Source: Fulvia fulva
Taxonomy: Eukaryota > Ascomycota > Dothideomycetes > Mycosphaerellales > Mycosphaerellaceae
NCBI RefSeq assembly: GCF_020509005.1
Contig: NC_063022.1
Coordinates: 2,790,001 to 2,854,000 of the forward strand
Length of the DNA stretch: 64,000 nt
Direction: 5' to 3'
The position numbers and the translations under genes were made by a program. The notes under the pieces were generated by a model, which was not told the DNA's origin, did no database searches, and saw only the letters and a program-made list of their open reading frames with translations. Shown piece by piece: positions 1-16,220 of the stretch (positions are counted from its first letter, which is position 1; the number at the start of each line of letters is the position of its first letter).

Positions 1-174
1 TTGTCGTTTGCGTTCACCCTGGACCTTGGAAGAGAGGTTGCCATAGGCTTTGTGCTCGAATGTCTCATCCTTAAGCCGTTTGAGTAGTGGTTGCGTTTTC
101 GAGAGAGGGTCCTTGTCGGCGCTCATGTTGATGACACTCGTAGTGATCGAGGAGGGTTCGACAGAGGGTTCCAT
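1..174 (-). CDS. 5' end of an unrecognised protein (partial)
   Basis: An open frame begins with ATG at 174-172 and runs without a stop off the left edge, giving 58 codons. The visible N-terminus is hydrophilic and Ser/Thr/Pro-rich at first, then Lys/Arg/Glu-rich (KRLKDETFEHKAYGNLSSK). No signal peptide or membrane segment is visible. A second in-frame ATG lies at 126-124 and could be the true start. I do not recognise the family. The next gene on the same strand ends 500 bp upstream of it. Confidence 0.45.
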   Translation of the reverse strand, partial: MEPSVEPSSITTSVINMSADKDPLSKTQPLLKRLKDETFEHKAYGNLSSKVQGERKRQ

Positions 175-673
175 GACTAAATAACAGTAGATCTGATGAC
201 TTTTCACTGAATCTTTCCGGGAGTCTGGTGTTTTATGTTCCGACCTGAGCAGCTCAAGCTGTAATCACGACGCCTGTCTTACCACAGTGCACTGCTAGTC
301 AGACCTTTGAGCAGCCACAATTCAGTCCGATCATGTATAGCTTTTCGTGACGCGATCTAGGCCACGCGCCATGTTTGCGGGACGGCGATATTCAAGAGTC
401 GCCGCCATTGGGCAACAAATGCCGATCTGCCACGATTCGTAAAGTGCGCATGCAAAACGCACATCTTGCACTGTCTGCGTGTCTCACTCGTCCGCACAGT
501 CCAGAAGGGGTTCTCTGCAGTATTATACCACGTCCGTTAGACTAGTCCTGTCCATAGCCGGGACATGTCGCGAGCTTGCCAAAAGTTCGTAAGCAGGGTA
601 TATCTATCGTGATGCATTATCCATGGTCGCATTCCACTCATCGTCAACAGCGTCCGCTCTTCGTCTTACCTCA
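175..673. other. Intergenic, no gene seen
   Basis: This is the presumed promoter region of the partial gene at the left edge, plus the 3' flank of the AMMECR1 gene. Base composition is ordinary, with both CA and TG present and no RIP signature. I see no tRNA or repeat in it. Confidence 0.5.
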
Positions 674-5383
<4,710 letters not shown>

Positions 5384-5711
5384 ATGAAGCTTACATTTGG
5401 AAACGAAATAGAATGTATGCTGGTCAAAGACGTCCGGGACCAGGAGTGGAATCCATATGATGCCATGCGCGGCAGGAAGATCATCCGCAGTAAGCTCAGC
5501 CAACCATTGGCGGCAAATTGCAGCAACGCCTGCGGCTCGAAGGCTGTAAGCTTCAATCTTCCCCTTCATGACGCGGCACGCTACACCGCTAAAGGTTACG
5601 ACATGTGGAACGTGTTCACCGATAGCCTCAAGTTGGGCCCTGAAGAATGCCAAGCATTGAAGCCATCTGAAGAAGATGCCTCGTACGATGCCTTGTACTC
5701 TATTGAAGTAG
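5384..5711 (+). pseudogene. Putative amidoligase, N-terminal piece (split by retroelements)
   Basis: ATG at 5384 opens a frame that begins MKLTFGNEIE, the FGxEIE-type block that starts fungal members of the amidoligase_2 family (COOH-NH2 ligase fold, glutamine-synthetase-like). Further on is YDMWNVFTDSL, matching the family's W-x-V-x-x-D-x-S block near residue 72. The frame reaches DALYSIEV and then runs into a GATA-repeat LINE tail at 5711. The remainder of the protein resumes in frame at 20912 with the sequence SIEVVSRVL. The natural product is probably an ATP-dependent amide-bond-forming enzyme of unknown substrate. As it stands the gene cannot make a complete protein. Confidence 0.8.
5697..5711. 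repeat. Target-site duplication, left copy
   Basis: ACTCTATTGAAGTAG lies here directly before the LINE tail and recurs perfectly at 20911-20925. It sits inside the amidoligase coding sequence, and removing one copy plus everything between restores a continuous reading frame. This marks the outer limits of one insertion. Confidence 0.93.
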
Positions 5712-7256
5712 ATAGATAGATAGATTTGTCATTCCCCTGTTCTAGGACCCTATTCGGCCTATGCAGGTATATATCTATTGTCATGTACAAAGGGAAACCC
5801 GAATAGGTGAAAACCCTTCCCGCCGCCGACTTCTCCTTGTCTAGATTAGCTTTCCCTCTGAACGTGCGTAGTCTATGTCACTACCCCGTTAGCCCCCGCT
5901 CCTAGCCGGTCTCGTCGCGCTACGTCGTATCCTCTCTTCCTATACTACTCCTACTAGGCGGTACTATTCTAGCTAGCCCTTCTCTAGTATCTAGTTCGTA
6001 ATACGCCGTAGGTCCTTAGCGTTATTAAGAAGTGCCCTAATCGTCCGGTTCCTCGCCTTTACTATCTACTCCCCCCTTCCTAGCGACTACCTCGGATAGA
6101 CGAGGAGTACGTACCGTACGTTCTAGGAGCGATAGCCGTAGGGGTAGCTAGTATTCGTGTATCCTAGAACCTTCCTCTATAATAGGTACCCCTAGAGGCC
6201 GATATGTTCGCTTCGTAGTTAGGTTACTATACTACTCTATACCCTCGTAAGGTAGTAGTAGATAAGCTTCGGGGGGTGCTTGACCGCGGATTTCGTAGCT
6301 AACTATTCCTTAGGTTGTCCCGCTAGCTAAGGGCGTCTACTATACCCTATAACCTAGTTGTTCTACCTCTCTTTCTATAGTTACTCTATAAACGACTTCT
6401 TACCTTCCTATCGTATTACTAGCTATTCGTCCCTTACCCGGTAGTTCGGCTCGTTTCCGGGTCGAATGCCCTTATACGCTAGTACTAATTCGCGGGCCCT
6501 TACGACTATACTAGCGATAACCTTCTATACTAGGTACTGTACCGACTTGCCTAAGTAGGAGGTCCGTAGTCCCTAGATATATAGGTCGATCGGCGGTATA
6601 GCGGTCTCGTACTTAAGTATCCTTATTAGTATCGACTTATATACCCCGGTAACCTTCCTTAGGCATTAGTTTTAGATCTTCGCTAACGGCGCGACGAGTC
6701 CCTTTAATAGGTAGGCCCTCTTGCCTAAGGACTATACTTAGCTACTATAGGTAAGGACTGGCCGTATAATAGCCGTATATAGAAGTCGTAACTACTAAAA
6801 GTCCGCCCCCTATATAGACGTAGTAAGCCTCTAGTATAATACTATATTCTGTTTAGCTTTCCGTAATATTATCTATACGTACTTCCTCTACCGTAGCGCC
6901 GGGTCTACCTATAGTCCGAGGATCCTAAGCTAATTTGCCGGGTTAGTTATATACCCCTATATCTAGATAGAAGCTTATATATTATAGAGCCGTAGCCGGC
7001 GCGTAAAGTGTATTAGATTGTACTTTTCTAGGGCAAACCGAGCCCCGTGCCTCCTAGCCTAGTCCTCGTAGATCTTGTACTTCTCTTCTAGTAGCCTATA
7101 GTTCTCCTTAGTCGAGGAAGACTACGCTAGGATGTTTATGTCGTCTACGAAGCCGCTCGTAGCGGTGTTCTAGGACTCTAGGGCTAGTAGTAGCGTCGCT
7201 ATAAAGAAGAGGAATAGGATAGGTACTAGCGTTAAGCCTTACGAGATTCTAGTTAC
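5712..7256 (-). mobile_element. LINE 3' fragment, RIP-inactivated
   Basis: The fragment starts with GATA repeats (the TATC-type 3' tail seen on the minus strand) and is nearly identical to 16221-17763. Read on the minus strand with TAG as a coding codon, it gives the C-terminal part of a reverse transcriptase, including FVDD-like residues near 7141-7155. Next comes the terminal Cys/His knuckle (CPYGYRSQNV type) near 6130-6160. It stops abruptly at about 7256, where sequence of the opposite orientation begins. CA and TG dinucleotides are almost absent and stops are mostly TAG, typical of RIP. Confidence 0.82.
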
Positions 7257-10150
7257 TAAATAATATAATAGCGGTAGTAGCTAACTTCTAGCTAAGTATA
7301 TAATAGAATACCGCCTTCTACTATAATAATAATAACGATAGCCGTACCTAGCGCCGCCGTAAGAGGCGCTTCGATTACCCTAAATATATATACTACCGTA
7401 AGTACTATAAAGGGGAGTACTAGAAGAAGAATCCCTCGCTTACGCTAGTAGGCTAGGCCGAGAAACAATAGTAGTAGCAATAGGACAATAAGCGGCGCCG
7501 TATCGACGATAATAATAGCGATAGTATATTAGTAATCGGCCTACTAACACCTATATAAGGCGAGTAATCTACTTAAGTAGTAGCGACCCGCCTACGCTAG
7601 CGGCGGCGTAATCGTAGTATAAAGAACCCTAAAACTAAGGTTCTGTTCCCCTAACGGCAGACCCTAGAGTTACGGAGTTACGGAGGATAACTACCTAATT
7701 AGGAAGCGCGACCTTACCCCGAATAGTAGCGAAGAATAGTAACTAATAAGAGCTATAGCCTTATAAACATTCTATACTAAGAGCTAAACCGGGGAACAAA
7801 CTAAGGAAAAACCTAGGATATAAGCTAAGGCCTACTATATAGAAAGTAGAGGCTAACGACAAATAATATAGCGTAGACGACCCTATATACGGAGGCGGAA
7901 AATTTGCTAAGGGATAATAAACACCTAGCCCGGGTATATAAGAATACTATAGTATAGCTACTAGGAGCGCTAAAAGCGCTATTATACCAAATCCCGAAGA
8001 CAATCTAATAAGCAATATAGAAGGTAGCCTAGAGACTAACTATATAGGCAATAGTAGTAGTAGGTAAGAATTAACCCCCTATAAAGGCAAGTAATACGGT
8101 ACGCCTATATATTACTAATCCGGCGGAGAAACAAGAAATCGTAGCCCTAATAAGTAAGGAGATTGTCGATAGAATTGGCTAAAAGGAGGTAGTTAGAGCG
8201 AAGGTAGAGGCAATAGGCGTAGTAAGACTCTTTACCGTATAAGAGTCTAATAGACGAAAGCTAGAGACCTATAAGGAGTAGACTACTAAAGTCGCGAAGT
8301 CGGTACGATTCTCCTACTAATAGTATACCGTCATCGCCTACGGGGTCCCTAGGACATTTAAGGTCGAAGACCTTCCCTACCTCTAAGTATAGAACTAGAA
8401 CACATCCTTAGGAGTACGACTAACGAAGGCGGTATAGTTATATAAGATAGTAGACTAAGAGAAGACGTATTTATCGCTTATTATCTAGGTAGAGACAGCA
8501 GAACAAGCTAACTAGATACTAGATAATAGGCTATTCTAGAACTACGCGAGAATAGACACGGAGATCTACTAGAGTAGCTATAGGGTACTATAATACTTCT
8601 AATACTAATAGTACGGTTATATAGCCCTAAAATACGGGGAGAAGACCCTAAGGTACCCTTACTATATAGGCCTATACTAGGGAAGGGAATGCCTAAAAAA
8701 GGAGAGTAGGTATATATACTACGGTAGAAGGTACCTAGCGTATTTAAACTAATACCTACCTAGAATAGTAGTACAAGAACGAGCGAGATAAGTAAGGATC
8801 TCTATACTAGCTAGGTACCCCTAACGATAGTAGGAGGGACCTACCGTATATAAGGGCTTCGAGCCGAGTAAGAGGAAGAGGATAGAAGAGACGAATAAGG
8901 GAACCTAACCTTAAACGTATCTACCTCCCGGTAGGCCTCGACACCTTAACCGGGCTACTAACGAACTAGGCTAAATACGAATCTTTAGGGCGCCCTAGCG
9001 GCCCTAGGGCTAGCCGGATAGCGGGATATAGGCTTAGGGGATATAGTAGGTTAGTACGGAAATAGACCTTACGGATAACGAATAATACTATACGACGACA
9101 TTACTATTGTATAGTATAACGTAAACAAAAGTAGGGATAAGGTCTAGCGCCACTTTCTATAAGAGCTAGACTCGCTACGGTACTACGTTATTACGGTATA
9201 GGAACTATAGATCAACCCCTACGTAGGACTCCTAGCTACTTATAATGACCGGAGATACTATACCGTAATCGCGGGCGAACGAGGCGTTATCCCGAGGATA
9301 TATATATATACGTAAGTAAGACTATAGACCTTAAGTCGTAGAAGGTTATACTACCGTAGTAGAGTAATCTAGGAGACATAATATTAATCTAGATCGACAC
9401 GACATAAGGCTATATCTAGATCTATAACGTTTATAACCCGCTATAGCGGGGTCGGACGAGTAGGGAACTAGGAACCCTCGCCTACCTAGAGCGGACCCTA
9501 AGCTAAGACACGAAGTAAGTACTCCTCGGCAACTTTAACCTCTACTACCTATAGTAGGGACTCGACTTTACTCCCCCGTACGCGTTTCTAGGGGGAAAGC
9601 TACTAGATATAACCGTACGCTACGGAATAGCCTTAGTAATACTAAAGGGAACGGAGACGTAGAAGGCCCGTATAAGTATAAGTATAATCGACCTATACTT
9701 TCTATTACGAGAACTTAAAGAGAGACTAGTCTAATACCGATCGAACTACGCGCTAGAGGCCTCCTTAGACTATATCCCTATTTAAACGACGCTAGGGGTA
9801 AAGGCGATAGAGGAGCCTATAAGCGAACTATACCGTAACTAGAAGAAGGCACGCTAGGACAATATAAGAGGCTTCCTAATAGTGAACCTACCGCGGTATA
9901 GAGAACTCGAGACGATAGGTTAGCTAGATTAAGTAGCGGAATAGATTACCTCGGTTATATAGTAAGTAGCGGAACAATATATTACCGTATTAGCGTATAT
10001 TTACTTAAACCTACGGGTACGTACCTAGACCTCGCGCCCGCTAACTAATCCGACTAGCGGCTTAGCGCCCGTATATAACTCTCGCGCCCTCCGCGCCTCC
10101 CTTAGATAGAGTATCTATTCGACTTGTACCTTACCCGACTACGTACTTAT
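7257..10150 (+). mobile_element. LINE 5' half (ORF1 and endonuclease), RIP-inactivated
   Basis: Plus-strand reading with TAG and TAA suppressed gives an ORF1-like protein from about 7270 to 9080. It is Gln/Arg-rich and has a retroviral-type zinc knuckle near 8590-8690 (QYQQYGYIALKY, whose Cys and His codons look RIP-changed). From about 9106 the frame reads YNVNKSRDKV and QELWINP, the start of an APE-type endonuclease, and reaches a SDYIPIQ block near 9770. No reverse transcriptase follows, because Gypsy sequence takes over. The right boundary is approximate. The family matches the other LINEs in the window. Confidence 0.7.
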
Positions 10151-13100
10151 ACCTACTTATAACACTTCGAATAGATCGTTACTAACGTATAGAGAGATAC
10201 GAGAAGCTATATTCGGGAGATTATAGAGAAACCGCGATAGTATACGAGGAAGTACTAAGATTAGGTGTCGTACTCGCTAAGTCGTACCTTAAAGTAGATT
10301 ATAGCTAATATAGTAATAATAGCGAGACAGACCGGTACCGGCGTACTAGGCGTAAGTATAGAGAATACCGATAGACGCGTTCATCGCGCGTCCCTTAATA
10401 GATCATCCTTCTTTACCCTACTATCTAATCTACCCGATAACGACAGCGCGAACCCGGCGATATAGACTTAAGGACGTAAAGAGGATATCGTAAATAGGCT
10501 CCTCGACGAGAATAACTAGTACTATAAGTAGTATAAGAAGGTGTTCGACTAACTTAAGGCGATTAAGGAAGAGGAGGTCGAGATAGAGCTGAACTTGGCT
10601 AACCTATATAGGGCGGAGTTTATCGAGGATAAGATAGAAGATAAGGGTACTAAGGTACCGAGGAAGAGGAGGGTTACTATCGATAACTTCTAGGAAGCCT
10701 TCGACTTGTTAAACGGGTTAAATATAGATAAGTTCAAGAAGACGGTCAATGATTATCCCTAGTAGATCTATAAGATCCTCTATAATATCGAGTCCGATTA
10801 CTAACGTACGTATAAACTTAAAACTACGCTCGATATAGCTAACCGTATTAACCTCCGTAAGGCGTAAGATACTAAGGACCAAATAGACCGACTCGAGGAT
10901 ATAATCGATACGGAATAGGCGACTAGATAGTCCCTAGAAGAGGAGGTTACGCGACTAAAGGAGGAGCTCGCTAAGCGCGATAATACTATCCTTATCGACC
11001 TAGACGAGCTTACGAGGGCCAAAGATATAAAGAAGGTATATCGTACGTAGTATAAAGTAGCGGAGAGCAAGCTAGTAGAGACCGAGACTAAGCTCGTAGT
11101 AGCGTACTACCGAAGCTAAGCTCTAAGCCTCGAAGTACCGTACTATAAAGGACTCCCTTTAGAACGTCTAGAGCTAGTTAAAGAACGGTATATAGACCTA
11201 TATCGACTTAAAGATCCCTAGTCTTACTAAGTCTATAGAAGGTACGACTACTTAGTACGCTTCTATAGATAAGATAATAGAAGATCTAGCCCGGCGCTAC
11301 GGTACCCGTAATGCCTATACTAATACTATAACTAAGCTTAATAGTCTATAGTAGGGTGACAAGGAGAAGTTTAGTAACTTCTACCTATCCTTCCGTAAGA
11401 ACGCCGACATCGTTAACCTTAATAACGGCGTAAAGGAAAAGAAACTCGAGAAGGACTTCCTACTCCGTAAGTTAAACTCGCGCTATAACAACCGTATCAT
11501 AAACGAGGACATAGTTAACATGACCCTTAAGTAAGTCGTGTCTACGCTATATAACTACGAGGATAAGTTTAAGGCGTTCGACCTTAAGTACGGTAAGACC
11601 GGTAATAGTAATAAGATCTAAGGTAATAAGAAGACTACTAAAGGCAACGACGATAAGAAGGATATAGCTTCGAGTAGTAGCGGCAACAACACTAACCCGA
11701 ACGCTAAGACTAAGTAGGCTAATCGACCTTAGGCATTTCAGTATATCTAACCTTTAGATACTACTCGCGCCTAGGAATATATCGATTAGAATCGGTACTT
11801 AAAATACAAATAAGAAGGTTACCGCCGTGTCGATACCGATTAGTACCCCCTTCGAGATGTCGTCCGCCGCCTATTTACGCTAGGCTATAACCTAAGTAAT
11901 AACCGCCGTAACGGTAGTAATAGTAGTAACGCTAATAATACCGGCGGCGCGGGAAACGCCTAGTCTACTCCGTAAGCGTAATACGGAGTAGACCGTACGA
12001 GTTAGAGTTACGAGAAAACGAGAAAAAGTATAAATATAAACATAAACCTCCTAAGGGAGGTAAGGTTCTAAGCATATCGGTATACTCCCTACTAGCTATA
12101 AACTACTCTATAGATAAACATAATCCGGTAATAGCTTCTTATCTAGTTATACTATATATAGTAAATAGAAAGATCCCTACTTAAACTCTTTATAATAATA
12201 GTACTAACTCTACGTACTTTGATATCGACTTTACGTATAAGAATAACCTTAATATAATATAGCTACCTAATCCGTTAGGGCTAATATTAGTAGATAGCCG
12301 ACCTACTAGTGACCTTATTACTTATAGAACAACGGCATAAACTTAGATCGGTAACTACGTAGAGACTAGGTCTAGCTACTACGTATTACTAGAATATAAT
12401 ATAGTCCTCGGCCGTCCCTAGTACGACGAGTATCAACCTACGTTCTACTATACGTTAGGAACTATAACCCTATTCTTACTATATTATCGACAGAACTATA
12501 TACTCGGAACTGAACTAGTAAACGTATAGTCTATTAACGACAAGGGTATTATACTAAGAGGCGTTCTTTAGACCGAGATACTAGTACTAGAGAGTTCGCA
12601 ACCTCAAGCCCTATCTAATTACGCTAAACCCTACGTAGAGGATAAACACGAACCTATAGTAGTATAGGAGACGTATATAACGAAAGTAGTAATACGACAT
12701 ACCGTCGATACCTACGATAAACCGGAACCGTCTTACTACGTCCGCTAGCTACTACCCGTTAATAGGGTTAAAACACTTAAGCGCCTAGCGCGTCGAACGA
12801 AGAAAGAACTAAAGGTCGAGACTGAGCCGGAGATCGATATCAAGCCTATTAATACAGAAGCACTTCGGCGTATAAGCCGGAGGAAGGGCTATAAAGTATA
12901 TATAATATAGATGTTTAACCCGAAAGAAAATCCTAATAAGTAAGTCGCGCGAGACCCGCTATCCGCGTATATACTAAAGGCTTTCGGTATAAGAGCGAAG
13001 CCTATACTAGGAGGTAGCGCGGCGATATTAGTAGATACTAACACTTAAGAAATAATAGATAGACAGGAGGAGCCCCGGGGTGACTATACCTAGCGGTAAC

Positions 13101-16100
13101 TTAACGCCTCTACTATATTAGCTAACGACTATTAACGTTTTATAAACGGTAAGGACAAAGACTAGGATCCTATCCCTTTGTTACTAGTAGAGTTTAGGGA
13201 AATGGCTAGGCTGTTTAGCCGTAAGGAAGTAGATAAGGTCCTACCGCGACGGCCTAGCGTAGACTATAAGATCAAGCTAAAGAATAGTTAGACACCGCCG
13301 TTTCGAAGACTATACTCCTTCTCTATACGAGAGAACGAGGTGATTAAGAAGTAGATCGACGACCAACTTAAGAAAGGTTTTATTTAGAGAAGCGTATCAC
13401 TAGTAGTAGCACCTATTCTAATAGTTAAAAAGCCGGGTAGAGGGCTACGAGTATACGTAGACTATAGAGCTCTAAACGCGCTTACGACGAAGAGTCGCTA
13501 CCCGATTCCACTATTTTAAGAGACCTTAGATCGCATTACTAGCGCGTAATAGTTCACTAAACTAGATGTTATCGCTACGTTTAATTACATCCGTATTATA
13601 GTAGGAGACGAGTAGAAAACGGCCTTTACTACTAGATATAGGTAGTTTAAGTACGTAGTTATGCCTTTTGGACTATATAATATACTAGGAACGTTTTAGT
13701 TATTTATAAACGATATACTAGGGGAGTTTCTAGATAACTTTGTGTTATATTACCTTAATAACGTACTTGTCTTTAGTAAGACAAGAGAAGAGTATGCCTA
13801 ATATATCCTAAAGGTCCTACGAAAGCTAGATACCGCCGGGCTCTAGTTAGATATTAACAAATGCGAGTTCTTTAGACACGAGACTACGTATCTAGGTGTT
13901 ATTATTACAAATAAGGGCATTAAGATAGACCTAGCTAAGATTGAATGCGTTAATAATTAGCCTATACCCGCGAATATTACCGACATCTTATCGTTTATAG
14001 GGTTTACTAACTTCTATCGTAGGTTTATAAAGGATTTTAGTAAGATCTGCTTACCTATAACGAAGCTTACGAGGAAGAATATCCTATAGGACTGGTCTCT
14101 AGTATATTAATAGGCGTTCGAGGTATTAAAGTAAGTATTTATCGGTACGCCTACCTTAAAACACTTCTACCTAGGGCGAGAGACTATTCTAGAAACAGAT
14201 ACCTTAGATTACGTAATAGTAGTAGTACTCTTATAACGTAATAAGCGAGGAGCGTTATATCCTATCGCTTATATATCTAAGAAGATAGATCCCTAGTAAT
14301 ATAACTACGATATCTACGATAAAGAGCTCCTAGCTATTATATAAGCTTTCGATAAATAGCGGCCGGAGCTAACTATTAACGAATACGGTACCGACGATTA
14401 TAAGAATCTACTAGACCCGGAATCTAAGGACAAGCCGACGCTTATATACTCCGATCATAAGAACCTCGAATAGTTTATAAGTACGAAGCAATTAAACCGT
14501 AGACAAGCTCGCTAGGCCGAGTTTCTCTCTTAGTTCTTCTTTAAGATCGTCTATAGGCTAGGAGTTTAAGGTACTAAGCTAGACAGCTTAACCCGACGTT
14601 TATAGGACTTGCCGAAGCCTAGAGACCTAGATAACCTACGTAACTAATAGTAGTATTAGGTGTTACTAGGCCTAGATCGCATCCTAAACCTATTATCTAC
14701 TAGAGTGTTGTCGGTATATAATAATAACGTTATAACCCCGCTTACGACCGCTATTCGAGGACTCTATACGTAACTAGAGGCTAAGGAAGCCGTTGAATAA
14801 CTAGAACGAGATGATCTATATACCTTACTAAGGAAGCACCGTATCGATAACCGTTATATAGTCCTAGTCGGAGGTATAATATATATTAAGAATATGTATA
14901 GTAGTTATAGCCTATTCGTTCCTCCGGAGTTAGAAGACAATCTAGATAAAGGTGAAATCCCGGTACGTACTCGTATCGTATAGGCTTTCTACGACTATAT
15001 AGTAGCTAGTTACTTAGGGGACGAGAAGACGTATAAATTAGTAGCTTATAACTATACCTAGCTAGGTATCGTACGATTTATTAAGAGCTATATACGTGCC
15101 TACCGCGCTTACCGTATAAATAAGAACACTAATATCTAGTACCTAGGGCTATTAAGACCGCTATTAGTACTATTTAGCGCTTAGGAGGATATCTCTATTA
15201 ACTTCGTAGTTAAACTGCCGAAGGGAATAAGCGTAGTCGACGGACAAACGTACGAGAACATTATAACCGTTATATACCGCTTAACTAAGGAGCGACACAT
15301 CATTCCTATCACCTCGATAATAGTAGAGCATTACGTACTAGTATTCCTTAAGTACGTATTTAGTAGACATAGGCTCCCGAAGTCTATTGTCTCGGATCGT
15401 AGTACGTAATAGGTTTCCGTATTCTAGCGTAGGATATACGCGCTACTTAGTATTAGTCGAAAGCGATCTTCGTCGTTCTACCTAGAAATAGATAGATAGT
15501 TGGAGAACACGAATAAAGTAATAGAGTCATACCTACGCATCTTTATTAACTATACCTAGGACGACTAGCTAGATTAGACTCTATTAGCTAAGTTTATAGC
15601 AAATAATATAGTGTCCGTAATAATAGGCGTCTTACCGTTCTATACTAATACTAGGCGTAATCTAAGGTTCTCTAAGTTCGACTTAGACTTACCTATACTA
15701 CTAATGCTATATAAATAGCGACTAGACGCCGAGTCCGCGGACAAGTTTACGGCTAAGATATAAGAAATGTACTAATACTTACGATAGTAGATAGCCTTAG
15801 TATAAGTAGTCTAAGCTAAGTACGTAAACTAGACGCGTATACCTATACTACGGAACGCCGAAGGCGACGAAGTATAGGTAAGCACTAAGAACTAGACGAT
15901 AGAGAGACCTTCTCGTAAGATAGACATAAAGTAGTCTAGACCGTACGCGATTACGGAGGTACTACCGGGTAATACTTATAAAGTGGAGCTCCTACCTACT
16001 TTAAATATCGATAATTGCTTCTACTTATACCTACTTATACTAGTTCATCCGCCGGTTATAGGACAGATATAACCCGTACTACTACCGATCCGAATTATCG

Positions 16101-16220
16101 ACGACGAATAATACGAAACCGATCCCGCCGAACCCGATTAATAGGAAGTTAAGCAAATTCTAGACTATAAGAAGAGGTAGCCGCGAGGACTAATACCGGT
16201 AGGAGGCAAATAGCTATATT
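10151..16220 (+). mobile_element. Gypsy (Ty3-type) LTR retroelement, RIP-inactivated, 3' truncated
   Basis: With TAG read through, the plus strand gives a gag with coiled-coil character (about 10390-11740). Reverse transcriptase follows at about 13390-13850 ([18 protein letters not shown]), then RNase H at about 14160-14600 and integrase at about 14800-15700. A chromodomain-like start is visible after about 15890 (YKVELLP, then EVKQILDYKKR). The catalytic YxDD reads YLNN at 13751-13762, as expected from G-to-A RIP. The protein breaks off in the middle of the chromodomain at the GATA tail of the next LINE. I could not identify either LTR; the left limit is approximate. Confidence 0.8.

Noticed and set aside
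10801..11070. Minus-strand open frame of 89 codons inside Gypsy gag
   Set aside because: It is the antisense shadow of a RIPed, Arg/Glu/Leu-rich gag coiled-coil; Ser/Leu-rich antisense translation is expected there and no start context or family exists.
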